Shown here piece by piece: positions 53,701-55,835 of a DNA stretch of 64,000 bases. The stretch comes from Notamacropus eugenii. Its lineage: Eukaryota > Chordata > Mammalia > Diprotodontia > Macropodidae. The notes below the pieces were generated by a model, which ran no database searches, had not been told where the DNA came from, and saw only the letters and a list, made by a program, of their open reading frames with translations. The translations under genes and the position numbers were made by a program. Location: the NCBI RefSeq assembly GCF_028372415.1, contig NC_092878.1, forward strand, positions 28,564,903-28,628,902, written 5' to 3'. How positions within the stretch are numbered: the stretch's first letter is position 1; every line of letters begins with the position of its first letter.

Positions 53701-55080
53701 GGAAAACCTGAGGCAGACTGAATGTAAGTTATAAATCAAGTCAATGACAAAACTATGGAGGAGACAGTGTGATAGTGTGCGTGTGTATGTGTGTAAAATG
53801 GTTATGGAGAGCCCTAAACGTGCTGGGCATTCACCTTCATCATATAACATGACCCTTTCCCTCCTAGAAGTCAAGATTCTAAAGCAGTATACTTCCTATA
53901 CCATATTTACTAGGTATCGCTCATATACAAAGCACACACTCTATTAATATGTTGTCCTTGCTGTCCTAAACTTAATGGTGAGAGACCGCAGTTTCAGAAA
54001 TATTTTTATAGTAGGTGGGATCCTCTCTTGACCCCCCAAATTTGGATCAGCTTCTTAAACGATGCCTGATTTCAAGGAAAGTACAACACTTGTGAAGGCA
54101 AGCTTGTAAGGTACAGGTAGAATAATGGAGCAGAAGGGATGACAGCAAATCTGCTTAGGTGCCGGGTCAGGTTTTTCCACCGGATGATTTCACATCTGCC
54201 GACGGACACTCATTTCACTCAGCCCCAATGCGACTCTAACGTTAAAAACTTTCAAGTTAATGGAATTGTCCAAATTCACCCCAACTCATCCGTTATCAGT
54301 TGTCCGGCTACGGCTTTCATCCACCCGTGGGCAGGTTCAGCCTGGCCATGGCCGAAGACGCTGGGCTTTCTTTAGGAAGGGTGGATGTCACTCTACCATT
54401 CCCCAAGCTACACGTGCGGGTCTGAGTTTGGTCTGCCCCATCGCAAGGCACGGACACGGACACGGACACGAAGGGCTGACTCTGCCTGTTTTTGCGTTCG
54501 TATCCCCAGAAGTGACCCCCAGTAAACACCTTAACCAAGGGTTTTCATTGGCTTCCTCGGCTCGGCGAAGCCAGTCTACATCACCCAGGCCCGGATCTTT
54601 GCCCCGCTCCCGGGCTACCCCCAGGACCACTTGGGGCAACCCTTCCAACACCGAAGCCGGGCTGCGCAGGGCTACGGGCCGGGCCTGGCTCTGTCCCGCA
54701 AGGGGCCTTCCGGAGCTCTAGGCCGGGGGAGGGACGCGCCCCACAGCAGCCCGCGGGGTGCGGAGCTCGGCGCCTCCGGGTGCTACGGGGACGTCACCCC
54801 CGCGCCCGGGTCCGCGGCCCTGCGCCCGCACGACGGGGCGACGCCGGCTCCGCTCGCGGTCTCCCCCACGGCGGGCCCCCCCCACAGGCCCAGCCGCACG
54901 CACGCAGACGCACACATACACGCACGCTCACACACGCACACTCACTCACAGACACACAGATACACAGACACACAGACACGCGCACACGCCCGCCCCCCTC
55001 CTCTCACCCCAGGCCGCCAGACAGTCGATCTGCAGCGGCAGCTTCTCCAGGATCGGCACCGGCTCGAAGGCGTCATGCAT
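4236..55080 (-). CDS. VPS39: VPS39, HOPS complex subunit (Vam6/Vps39), complete spliced gene
   Basis: Twenty-five exons on the minus strand join in phase to 2,628 nt, that is 875 residues plus stop, the length I recall for the shorter human isoform. The order is an N-terminal CNH (citron-homology, beta-propeller) region at about residues 15-290, then alpha-solenoid/clathrin-repeat sequence through about residue 780, and a C-terminal zinc-binding region with C841xxC844 and H863xxC866. In known family members this protein is a HOPS tethering subunit that binds Rab7/Ypt7 on late endosomes and lysosomes and promotes fusion; it has also been linked to TGF-beta signalling. Identity is near complete along the protein, for example [13 protein letters not shown] and [20 protein letters not shown]. 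No stop or frameshift interrupts it. The start is the ATG that opens [17 protein letters not shown]. The span given runs from stop to start codon and includes introns. Confidence 0.97.
5460..5650 (-). mobile_element. LINE 3'-end-like fragment
   Basis: Resembles 12475-12690: a T-rich start, then a block with 'aagtaaaataaatccctgcactggcccagtctaaaa' style sequence (split here as 'atcaagtaaaataaat' and 'ctggcccagtc'). Probably the 3' end of a marsupial LINE in reverse; the family is uncertain. Confidence 0.4.
5798..5889 (-). CDS. VPS39: VPS39 exon 24
   Basis: Encodes [30 protein letters not shown], carrying the first half of the C-terminal zinc-binding site (CMVC). Acceptor TTCCTCCAG, donor AG|GTGAGC. 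Confidence 0.96.
6155..6289 (-). CDS. VPS39: VPS39 exon 23
   Basis: Encodes [45 protein letters not shown], 45 complete codons. Acceptor TGCCCTCAG, donor AGG|GTACAG. Confidence 0.96.
6336..6413. repeat. GA/CT-rich microsatellite inside a 131-bp intron
   Basis: Impure (GA)n with AGAC and GGGA interruptions. On the transcribed strand it is CT-rich and fills most of the intron between VPS39 exons 22 and 23. Confidence 0.9.
6421..6570 (-). CDS. VPS39: VPS39 exon 22
   Basis: Encodes [50 protein letters not shown], 50 complete codons. Acceptor ATGTGAAACAG has a poor pyrimidine tract. Donor AAG|GTCAGG leads into a CT-rich intron. Confidence 0.96.
6722..6862 (-). mobile_element. MIR/CORE-type SINE fragment
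   Basis: Reverse copy with 'gatcatagagttagagttgg', 'aaggaaactaaggcac' and 'caaggtcacacagctagt'. Lies between VPS39 exons 21 and 22. Confidence 0.75.
6865..7075 (+). mobile_element. L1 3' end fragment
   Basis: Contains 'acatgtataacctatatcta', 'agggagggacagaatttg' and ends near 'aagaaaaataataaaa', the marsupial L1 3' UTR pattern. Confidence 0.55.
7275..7460 (+). mobile_element. MIR-type SINE
   Basis: Forward copy: 'ctgggagttagaaagccc' (start), 'tgacctttggcatatgcgat', 'ttaacctctttggctctc', then 'taattatctttagctctaac'. Confidence 0.6.
7505..7600 (-). mobile_element. L2 3'-tail fragment
   Basis: 'aacatttattaagcccctac', 'aaacactgtgctaattgctg' and 'gggatataaagaaag' are the reverse complement of the L2 tail. 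Confidence 0.55.
7888..7933 (-). CDS. VPS39: VPS39 exon 21
   Basis: A 46-nt exon encoding [15 protein letters not shown]. Acceptor CTTCCAG, donor GAT|GTGAGT. Confidence 0.95.
8224..8326 (-). CDS. VPS39: VPS39 exon 20
   Basis: Encodes [35 protein letters not shown] (clathrin-repeat region). Acceptor TTCTTGTAG, donor GA|GTGAGT. Confidence 0.96.
8755..10735 (-). mobile_element. L2 LINE, longest copy, interrupted by a SINE
   Basis: Reads as L2 in reverse: tail 'aagcatttattataagagcc', then blocks corresponding to 'gaagggctttagatgcaaag', 'tcctgaagttaacagtcactgg', 'gtttgagatgcctattgga', 'agaagctgcacagaggtc'. Many stops; dead. It fills most of the intron between VPS39 exons 19 and 20 and is split by the SINE at 9230-9473. 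Confidence 0.85.
9230..9473 (-). mobile_element. tRNA-derived marsupial SINE nested in L2
   Basis: Reverse copy: 'gttgttcagtcacatctgac' start, 'aggtttgccatttccttctc', 'ggtcacagagctagtaag', 'tttgaactcaggtcttcctg' and 'tgcaccacctagctgtcc'. L2 sequence resumes on both sides, so the SINE is younger than the L2. Confidence 0.85.
11026..11154 (-). CDS. VPS39: VPS39 exon 19
   Basis: Encodes [42 protein letters not shown] after a split Asp codon. Acceptor TTTCCCATAG, donor GAT G|GTGAGT. Confidence 0.96.
11637..11754 (-). CDS. VPS39: VPS39 exon 18
   Basis: Encodes [39 protein letters not shown], within the clathrin-heavy-chain-like repeat. Acceptor CATCCTAG, donor ACA G|GTACAG. Confidence 0.96.
11783..12023 (-). 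mobile_element. tRNA-derived marsupial SINE
   Basis: Same structure as 9230-9473, with 'aggtttgccatttccttctc', 'gggtcacacagctagtaa' and end 'tgtgccacctagctgcccc'. In the intron before VPS39 exon 18. Confidence 0.85.
12475..12690 (-). mobile_element. LINE 3'-end-like fragment
   Basis: 'tttaaattcaattttag', 'aagtaagaaaaacaaagctc', 'ttctctcactggccacgtcc' match the copy at 5460-5650. I think it is a marsupial LINE end, family not certain. Confidence 0.45.
12700..12848 (-). mobile_element. tRNA-derived SINE, short copy
   Basis: Reverse copy with 'attacttgcccaaggtcaca', 'tagctagtaagtgtcaagtg', 'tttgaactcaggtcctcctg' and 'ctgtaccaccta'. Confidence 0.8.
12969..13067 (-). CDS. VPS39: VPS39 exon 17
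   Basis: Encodes [33 protein letters not shown], 33 complete codons. Acceptor GTTCTGACAG, donor TTG|GTAAGA. Confidence 0.96.
13163..13372 (-). mobile_element. MIR-type SINE
   Basis: 'atcacagaatgtaggga', 'gaagtcatcaacctcaacct', 'aatgtcacacaactagtg' and 'tctttccactgtaccatg' mark a diverged reverse copy. Confidence 0.65.
13480..14050 (+). mobile_element. L1 3' end
   Basis: G-rich purine tract, then 'ttgattcttccttcacaaca', 'tggaaatatgtctaatagg', 'catttggaactcagaatctt' and 'aattggaaaaaataaaatac' with an A-rich end: the 3' UTR of a marsupial L1. Confidence 0.75.
14315..14520 (-). mobile_element. L2 3'-tail fragment
   Basis: 'tgaacacttattatatgtca', 'ggcactgtgccttgtttggg' and 'aggagcttatactctgg'. 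Confidence 0.6.
14577..14650 (-). CDS. VPS39: VPS39 exon 16
   Basis: Encodes [24 protein letters not shown] (solenoid). Acceptor TTATTGTAG, donor AAA|GTAAGT. Confidence 0.96.
14971..15057 (-). CDS. VPS39: VPS39 exon 15
   Basis: Encodes [30 protein letters not shown] (solenoid). The acceptor, TTTCTAACAAG, has a weak pyrimidine tract; donor CTG G|GTAAGC. Confidence 0.95.
15197..15338 (-). CDS. VPS39: VPS39 exon 14
   Basis: Encodes [47 protein letters not shown] (start of the Vps39-type solenoid domain). Acceptor CTTCTGTAG, donor AAA G|GTGATG. Confidence 0.96.
15380..15605. repeat. Diverged local tandem duplication, about 122-bp period
   Basis: The block from 15380 ('ctactgatcaactgctac', 'agcccttgggacagcac', 'ctcccagaccac') is echoed from 15502 ('ccactgaccaactacca', 'agccctgggaacagcaac', 'ctccagatcac') in the same order. 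Divergence is high, so it is old. Confidence 0.55.
15995..16138 (-). CDS. VPS39: VPS39 exon 13
   Basis: Encodes [48 protein letters not shown]; the Ser/Lys-rich linker is probably exposed. Acceptor CCTATTAG, donor CAG|GTGAAT. Confidence 0.95.
16757..16904 (+). repeat. Minisatellite-like array, about 40-bp unit, three copies
   Basis: Units begin 'cccagttacctcccactgga', 'ccagctacatcccactggaa' and again 'ccagctacatcccactggaa'. The third runs on into 'gtaccttagatccctatat'. Confidence 0.8.
17352..17412 (+). repeat. Dispersed copy of the 16757-16904 unit
   Basis: 'accagctatatcccactgga', 'actgggactcagcatgtg' and 'ccttagatccctaaattgg' parallel the third unit about 510 bp away, including the 'ccttagatcccta' extension. 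Confidence 0.75.
17793..17811 (+). repeat. Poly(A) run
   Basis: About 17 adenines. No clear LINE or SINE body precedes it. Confidence 0.6.
18182..18324 (-). CDS. VPS39: VPS39 exon 12
   Basis: Encodes [48 protein letters not shown]. Acceptor CATGTAG, donor CAG|GTAAGT. An intron of about 8.1 kb, rich in L1 and L2 pieces, lies between it and exon 11. Confidence 0.96.
18812..18990 (-). mobile_element. MIR-type SINE
   Basis: 'ggatcagagttgtacagatg', 'gaagggacctcaaaggccat', 'ggtgacttgcccagcacc' and 'gggattcaaactcagg'. Confidence 0.75.
19080..19720 (+). mobile_element. L1 ORF2 fragment
   Basis: 'ttcaatgccatcccaattaa', 'gaattagaaaaaataataaa', 'cttggaagaataaaaagtca', 'ttttaaactatataataaag' and 'ttgttgggaaaactagaaag' follow the order seen in the 3' half of mammalian L1 ORF2. 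Stops throughout. Confidence 0.8.
20365..20625 (-). mobile_element. MIR SINE
   Basis: Reverse MIR with 'tctgatttgattcacatgac', 'ctctgaggtaggagctatta', 'gaggaaactgaggctcaaaa' and 'ggccaaggtcataaagctag'. Confidence 0.85.
21000..21205 (-). mobile_element. MIR-type SINE, diverged
   Basis: 'ttattatcctccttttacaa', 'atgagttaactgaagctgc', 'cacgcagctaagtatcag' and 'tgctctttccactac'. Confidence 0.7.
21481..21494 (+). repeat. Homopolymer C run
   Basis: A C run of about 13 nt after 'ggg'. Such runs are prone to length error in sequencing. Confidence 0.7.
21692..21744 (+). repeat. 22-bp direct repeat, 31-bp period
   Basis: 'caatataagagtcacaaatg' followed by cg occurs twice exactly, starting at 21692 and 21723. 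Confidence 0.9.
22020..22355 (+). mobile_element. L1 3' end
   Basis: 'gactcatgatggaaaatgct', 'catccagagaaagaactatg', 'ttctttcacaacatgactaa', 'ttgcatgctgtcttggggag' and 'tttagaactcaaaatctgat'. Confidence 0.85.
23050..23215 (+). mobile_element. Unassigned interspersed repeat
   Basis: 'gcagagaactatgagtatgg', 'cactgtatactgttggacat' and 'gggctggttaatttta' recur in diverged form at 48455-48560. Probably the body of a LINE 3' region; I cannot name it. Confidence 0.35.
23955..24212 (+). mobile_element. CORE-SINE (MIR/MAR-type), full-length-like
   Basis: tRNA-like head 'ggtacagtgcatgaagtact', A/B-box-like 'gagttcaaatttcacctc', 'cctgggcaagtcatt', core 'cctcagtttcctcaactgta' and tail 'gtgcctggcacacagtagat'. 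Confidence 0.85.
24430..24675 (-). mobile_element. MIR SINE
   Basis: 'taatagtaacatttactcac', 'cattttatagataaggaaac', 'cagtcacacagctactaagt' and 'ggcctcgaagtcagatc'. Confidence 0.85.
24805..24988 (-). mobile_element. MIR-type SINE
   Basis: 'gttttagagatggaagggac', 'ttgagaggtcatctagccta', 'atcccctcattttaca' and 'gggactctgactcc'. Confidence 0.75.
25508..25555 (+). repeat. (GT)n and G-rich simple repeat
   Basis: 'tgtgtctatgtgtgtgtgtg' followed by G-rich 'ggcggggtggggggg'. Sits inside the L2 copy. Confidence 0.8.
25692..25716 (+). repeat. (GGGGA)n simple repeat
   Basis: 'ggggccaggggaggggaggg' and continuation; inside the L2 copy. Confidence 0.8.
26390..26519 (-). CDS. VPS39: VPS39 exon 11
   Basis: Encodes [43 protein letters not shown] (Vps39 family middle region). 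Acceptor CCTGTTAG, donor ACA G|GTGAGG. Confidence 0.96.
26740..28390 (+). mobile_element. L2-like LINE patchwork
   Basis: Plus-strand blocks such as 'gatttgtccttggccttctg', 'cattcttccacttccttcaa' and the tail-like 'atgttcagcacacagcaggg' fit a heavily diverged L2 on the exon-10 side of exon 11. A MIR-type copy lies inside at 27155-27340. Family call is tentative. Confidence 0.5.
27155..27340 (-). mobile_element. MIR-type SINE nested in L2-like DNA
   Basis: 'ggatcacacttttaaaactg', 'gatcttggaaggtcatcgag', 'cagataaggaaatagac' and 'gtcacatagtaggtatc'. Confidence 0.75.
28440..28990 (+). mobile_element. L2 LINE fragment
   Basis: 'taatctgtcgccaaatcctg', 'ttggctttcaaagaattgca', 'tgatctggtcccacctaccc' and 'ctggctctatctgaaatgct' match the L2 3' coding region. 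Confidence 0.65.
29060..29605. mobile_element. hAT-like DNA transposon remnant
   Basis: The right end 'ccttggaccccactttgaca' plus 'atgactgg' resembles the inverted terminus of hAT/Charlie elements (CAGTGGTTCTCAAAGTGGGG reversed). The AT-rich interior has no open frame. The left end was not found. Confidence 0.45.
29600..29775 (+). mobile_element. MIR-type SINE
   Basis: 'ctgtaagtcaggaggcccag', 'cctccgtttcttcatctaaa' and 'gacctaaagtcccttccaga'. Confidence 0.7.
29960..30350 (+). mobile_element. L2-like LINE 3' fragment
   Basis: 'cgcttatgtcagtaacgccc', 'tgacatcttccagataattc', 'ccaagctgaaagtgatctct' follow the order of an L2 3' region. Confidence 0.55.
30405..30575 (-). mobile_element. MIR SINE
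   Basis: 'ttattctcacaactatttaa', 'tatccccatttcacatatga' and 'aaaaactgaggaccc'. A short (AC)n precedes it at 30389-30403. Confidence 0.7.
30603..30775 (+). mobile_element. MIR-type SINE
   Basis: 'attagaagccccaggtttgc', 'ctgtgtggctctgggaaagt' and 'gggcctcagtttcttcatct'. Ends about 100 bp from VPS39 exon 10. Confidence 0.75.
30876..30996 (-). CDS. VPS39: VPS39 exon 10
   Basis: Encodes [40 protein letters not shown], where the propeller passes into the alpha-solenoid. Acceptor CTGCCTCCAG, donor GCG|GTAAAT. The minus-strand frame stays open upstream through the tiny intron as far as an in-frame ATG; that part is intron. Confidence 0.96.
31102..31222 (-). CDS. VPS39: VPS39 exon 9
   Basis: Encodes [40 protein letters not shown], the end of the CNH propeller. 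Acceptor CTTCATAG, donor GG|GTGAGG. Only 105 bp of intron separates it from exon 10. Confidence 0.96.
32058..32265 (+). mobile_element. tRNA-derived marsupial SINE
   Basis: Forward copy: 'ggtgcagtagacagagtgct', 'gtgggcaagtcacttaaccc', 'aaaaggaaatggcaaatcac' and 'tctttgccaagaaaacccca'. Confidence 0.85.
32440..32770 (+). mobile_element. L2-like fragment
   Basis: 'ttaaaatgtaagcctgcaga' and 'gtctttatatccccactgcc' resemble the L2 3' tail; the remainder is diverged. Confidence 0.4.
33295..33620 (+). mobile_element. L1-derived fragment
   Basis: 'agagtaaaataagcagtatc', 'agaagaacaatatacacaat' and 'tgactgcaatcatgtaaaca' echo the L1 block before its 3' UTR. An open frame of 194 codons begins here at 33433 but shows no coding character. 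Confidence 0.5.
34073..34256 (-). CDS. VPS39: VPS39 exon 8
   Basis: The largest coding exon, 184 nt. Encodes [40 protein letters not shown] and [20 protein letters not shown] (CNH domain). Acceptor TTTTTATAG, donor ATG G|GTGAGA. Confidence 0.96.
34575..34735 (-). mobile_element. L2 3'-tail fragment
   Basis: 'cagttctgtgctaagcactg', 'tgaatacaaagaaaggcaaa' and 'agcacagtctaatgagggcc'. Confidence 0.6.
34850..35045 (+). mobile_element. L1 3' end fragment
   Basis: 'cacatatataacctatacca', 'tgccttctcaatgaggtggg', 'gagagaatttggaactcaga' and 'ttttacatgtaagtaagg'. Confidence 0.75.
35699..35718 (+). repeat. (AGG)n simple repeat
   Basis: 'aggaggaggaggaggaggc'. Confidence 0.8.
35822..35932 (-). mobile_element. 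MIR SINE fragment
   Basis: 'taatgggtaacatttacaca', 'gcacttactatatgccaggc' and 'caatgtgctaagcactta'. Confidence 0.8.
35933..36660 (+). mobile_element. L2 LINE fragment split by a DNA transposon
   Basis: 'ctgtactttctcaaggagtt', 'agaacctggctcccagtcct', then after 36247 'aatggcctcctttcacctta' and tail 'agtaagtatctgttgaattt'. The inserted element is at 36065-36247. Confidence 0.6.
36065..36247 (+). mobile_element. Ancient non-autonomous DNA transposon, copy 1
   Basis: 'gtgtcgtggattcctttgtg', 'aatctggtgaagcctatagt', 'tcccttcttagaaaaatatt' and end 'aacctaggttaagaacctct'; the start 'gggtttttaattttttgtg' roughly mirrors the end. The same family occurs at 40390-40545 and 55365-55490. Confidence 0.65.
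36773..36865 (-). CDS. VPS39: VPS39 exon 7
   Basis: Encodes [20 protein letters not shown] then [11 protein letters not shown] (CNH domain), 31 complete codons. Acceptor TTTCTTCAG, donor AGG|GTAAGT. Confidence 0.96.
37467..37565 (-). CDS. VPS39: VPS39 exon 6
   Basis: Encodes [20 protein letters not shown] then [13 protein letters not shown] (CNH domain), 33 complete codons. Acceptor CTTATCAG, donor CAG|GTACGT. Confidence 0.96.
38386..38460 (+). repeat. AT/CA-rich simple sequence
   Basis: Mixed (TA)n and (CA)n with 'gtatatatatatacacacag'. Confidence 0.8.
38658..38701 (+). repeat. (AC)22 microsatellite
   Basis: Uninterrupted AC dinucleotides, 44 bp, in the intron between VPS39 exons 5 and 6. 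Confidence 0.95.
39392..39574. mobile_element. Palindromic hAT-like MITE
   Basis: 183 bp with near-perfect inverted ends: left 'caaggatggggaacctgcag', right 'gaggccacagattccccatc' plus 'cctg'. Flanks share 'tacta', consistent with a decayed target duplication. The middle, 'acagaacaaattcccttaat' to 'aaaggatttgttctgtaaaa', is also an inverted pair. Confidence 0.8.
39628..39760 (-). mobile_element. MIR/SINE fragment
   Basis: 'gtgtcagaggcaggatttga', 'acccaggtcttccatgttct' and 'ctacctactctgtcaaag'. Confidence 0.65.
40210..40304 (-). CDS. VPS39: VPS39 exon 5
   Basis: Encodes [20 protein letters not shown] then [12 protein letters not shown] (CNH domain). Acceptor TTTTAAAACAG, donor CAG|GTAAGT. 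The second residue is Ser where I recall Asn in human. Confidence 0.96.
40390..40545 (+). mobile_element. Ancient non-autonomous DNA transposon, copy 2
   Basis: 'agtgaatctggtgaatccta', 'tgtttttaaatgcataaaat', 'cagattaagaaccccttgcc'. Shares order and end with copy 1. It lies about 85 bp from VPS39 exon 5. Confidence 0.7.
40640..41168 (-). mobile_element. L2 LINE 3' fragment
   Basis: Reverse L2: 'cagggcactgtgttaggtag', 'gcttcaaggaggaagtgctg', 'gtgtgttccaagtctacatg' and 'gtggtggagggccttaaatc'. Confidence 0.7.
41440..42665 (+). mobile_element. CR1/L3 LINE, reverse-transcriptase and 3' region
   Basis: Conceptual reading gives CR1-like motifs in order, including [12 protein letters not shown] and later a block equivalent to RPHLEYCVQFW ('gacctcatttgaatactgta', 'tgcagtttggggtaccatgg'). 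The end 'ctgaagtcccttccaactct' is the CR1/L3 3' end. Several stops; dead. Lies in the intron between VPS39 exons 4 and 5. Confidence 0.8.
42770..43530 (-). mobile_element. L2 LINE, internal/5' fragment
   Basis: 'aaccaatggataagaggaga', 'tcaaggaggcaagttcttaa' and 'tctttgctgagagatggggt' are reverse L2 sequence upstream of the RT region. Confidence 0.6.
43704..43746 (-). CDS. VPS39: VPS39 exon 4
   Basis: A short 43-nt exon encoding [14 protein letters not shown] in the CNH domain. Acceptor TTTTCTTTTAG, donor G|GTAAGT. Phase fits exon 3 (0) and exon 5 (1). Confidence 0.95.
44076..44140 (-). CDS. VPS39: VPS39 exon 3
   Basis: Encodes [20 protein letters not shown] plus Q, CNH domain. Acceptor TTTTTCATAG, donor CAG|GTGGGC. 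It joins exon 2 directly (GAT ATT G|GT TGC) or through the cassette exon. Confidence 0.96.
44645..44677 (-). CDS. VPS39: VPS39 33-nt cassette exon (longer isoform)
   Basis: Lies in the intron between exons 2 and 3. Flanked by TTTTTGCAACAG and GTAAGT. Spliced between exons 2 and 3 in phase it adds eleven residues and gives [16 protein letters not shown], against VPADVASPESGSCNRF, which I recall for the 886-residue human isoform. Length, phase, position and most residues are conserved, so this is very likely a real alternatively used exon and not chance. Confidence 0.9.
45290..45482 (+). mobile_element. MIR-type SINE
   Basis: 'acagtggaaagaacactgca', 'gaggacctgggtttaaatcc', 'gggcctcagtttttttaact' and 'tctgagatcccttccatctc'. 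Confidence 0.85.
46018..46145 (-). mobile_element. MIR SINE fragment
   Basis: 'attattgacaaaggctcaga', 'gaagtgacttgcccaaactc' and 'acacagtaatgtgaaagaga'. Confidence 0.65.
46200..46435 (-). mobile_element. MIR SINE
   Basis: 'caattgaggaaactgaggcc', 'gaattgcccaaggttataaa' and 'aggtcatctgactccaaatc'. Confidence 0.75.
46770..46835 (-). CDS. VPS39: VPS39 exon 2
   Basis: Encodes [21 protein letters not shown] (residues 25-46), the first strands of the CNH domain. Acceptor TTTCCAG, donor G|GTGAGT. It is separated from exon 1 by an 8.2 kb intron, the largest in the gene together with that between exons 11 and 12. Confidence 0.96.
47200..47365 (-). mobile_element. MIR-type SINE
   Basis: 'gaaagaacttcagaattatc', 'atccaactccttcattttac' and 'aaatcaagaaactgaggcct'. 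Confidence 0.75.
48078..48116 (+). repeat. (GATA/GATG)n simple repeat
   Basis: 'agatggatgatagatagata' and neighbours. Confidence 0.8.
48117..48252 (-). mobile_element. L2 3'-tail fragment
   Basis: 'aacatttattaagtgcttac', 'caccatgctaaatgctagga', 'gccctgaaggagtttaaatg'. Confidence 0.6.
48660..48930 (-). mobile_element. MIR/MAR-type SINE
   Basis: 'aagcatttattaaactccta', 'tcatttgatccttacaacac', 'tgacctgcccaggatcacaa' and a SINE-like end 'ccattgcaccacctagattg'. Confidence 0.8.
49944..49989 (+). repeat. Perfect 22-bp tandem duplication
   Basis: 'actgagaatttcaattatcc' plus gg occurs twice back to back without a difference. Confidence 0.9.
50050..50265 (+). repeat. Diverged tandem duplication, about 112-bp unit
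   Basis: Copy one has 'aaaaagtggaaattccactt', 'ccaaaaggaggagctagttt', 'gtgttggaagtgatagaga'; copy two has 'gaggaatttctattttagat', 'gccaagaggaactggtttca', 'tcatggaagtgatggagac' in the same order. Confidence 0.7.
50420..51400 (+). mobile_element. L1 ORF2 3' end and 3' UTR
   Basis: 'agtctcatttctcaaatata', 'cattccccaattgataaatg', 'taaatgttggagaagatgtg', 'attttggaaaacaatttgga', 'caattggggaatggctgaac', 'tgtggtatatgaatgtaatg' follow the order of the L1 ORF2 C-terminus. Stops make it non-functional. In VPS39 intron 1. Confidence 0.85.
52240..52980 (+). mobile_element. L1 ORF2 3' fragment, second copy
   Basis: Same order of blocks as 50420-51400 ('gactttgcaaactgccaaga', 'aactgaggaatggctacaca', 'tggtatatgaatgtaatgga') but more diverged; ends in an A run near 52965. 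Confidence 0.8.
52981..54550. other. Intron 1 of VPS39, unassigned
   Basis: An A-rich stretch follows at 53040-53062. From 53100 on I see no exon or known repeat; GC content rises toward the CpG island. Confidence 0.4.
54893..54992 (+). repeat. (CA)n-like simple repeat beside VPS39 exon 1
   Basis: Impure CA/CACG/ACAG sequence beginning at about 54893 ('cgcacgcacgcagacgcaca') and ending 'gacacgcgcacacgcccgcc', immediately inside intron 1 and only about 15 bp from the exon 1 donor. The transcribed strand is TG-rich. Confidence 0.9.
55008..55080 (-). CDS. VPS39: VPS39 exon 1, start codon
   Basis: Encodes [17 protein letters not shown] through AAW (residues 1-24) and ends G|GTGAGA. The ATG has a strong GCCGCC context and lies inside the CpG island. 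The first 25 residues match the mammalian protein. Only the coding part is given; the transcription start was not determined. Confidence 0.96.
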
Positions 55081-55364
55081 GGCGGCGGGGGGACCCGCGT
55101 CGCCGCGGCCGGGGCGTGAGCAGCGATCTTGGGATCCGGGGCCACGGGGACGAACCCTGGGCCTTGACGGCCTTGGGGGAGGCGGAGGCGGGGACGGAGG
55201 CGGCGGCGACAGCTCCAAACTTCCTGCTCCGACGGCGATGACACGCCCCTTCCGCCGCCGAGGCCCCGCCCCTTCCGCCAGAGCGCCCGCCTCCTAAACC
55301 CCGAGGCACCATCGCGGTCACTGCTGCGTCCCGCGCGCTCGGCAGTCTCCGTAGTCCCGGGACT

Positions 55365-55490
55365 CTTGCCTTTTTCGGAGTCACGGACCCCTTTGTCGGC
55401 CTAGTGAAGCCCATGGTCACCTTCTGAGAAGAGCGGCCCTTTTCTTATCGTCGGAAATGATAAATACCACTCTAAAGTTAGTGACAAATG
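55365..55490 (+). mobile_element. Ancient non-autonomous DNA transposon, copy 3, in the promoter
   Basis: 'gtcacggacccctttgtcgg', 'cctagtgaagcccatggtca', 'ccttctgagaagagcggccc' match the head of the family at 36065. The copy has become GC-rich; only its first part can be seen. Confidence 0.65.
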
Positions 55491-55556
55491 AGGGTCATTG
55501 TCCGTCCCCCATCCAAGCGCGGTGTGCCGGGGTTCGAGGGGGCTGCGAGGACGGCG

Positions 55557-55835
55557 GGCCCCGCCCCGCCCCCAGCAGGCCCCCCCCCCGTGGAGACCAG
55601 GGGGCCCCGCCCCGCCCCCAGCAGGCCCCCCCCGTGGAGACCAGGGGGCCCCGCCCCGCCCCCAGCAGGCCCCCCCCCCCGTGGAGACCAGGGGGCCCCG
55701 CCCCGCCCCCAGCAGGCCCCCCCCGTGGAGACCAGGGGGCCCCGCCCCGCCCCCAAGAGGCCCCCCCCGTGGAGACCAGGGGGCCCCGCCCCGCCCCCAG
55801 CAGGCCCCCCCCCCGTGGAGACCAGGGGGCCCCTC
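55557..55835. repeat. GC-rich minisatellite, six copies of a 44-47 bp unit
   Basis: Each unit holds 'gtggagaccagggggcccc' plus 'gccccgcccccagcagg' and a C run of 8-12. The 'gtggagaccag' anchor recurs at 55590, 55634, 55681, 55725, 55769 and 55815. Unit differences are mainly C-run length and one 'caagagg' variant. Confidence 0.95.

Noticed and set aside
46836-55007. A microRNA like human mir-627, which I recall in a VPS39 intron
   Set aside because: I did not see the mature sequence or a matching hairpin by eye; that microRNA may be restricted to primates.
54260-55420. Open frames of 100-179 codons on both strands around VPS39 exon 1
   Set aside because: Same cause: the CpG island lacks stops. 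Only the MHDAFEPVP frame has a known homologue.
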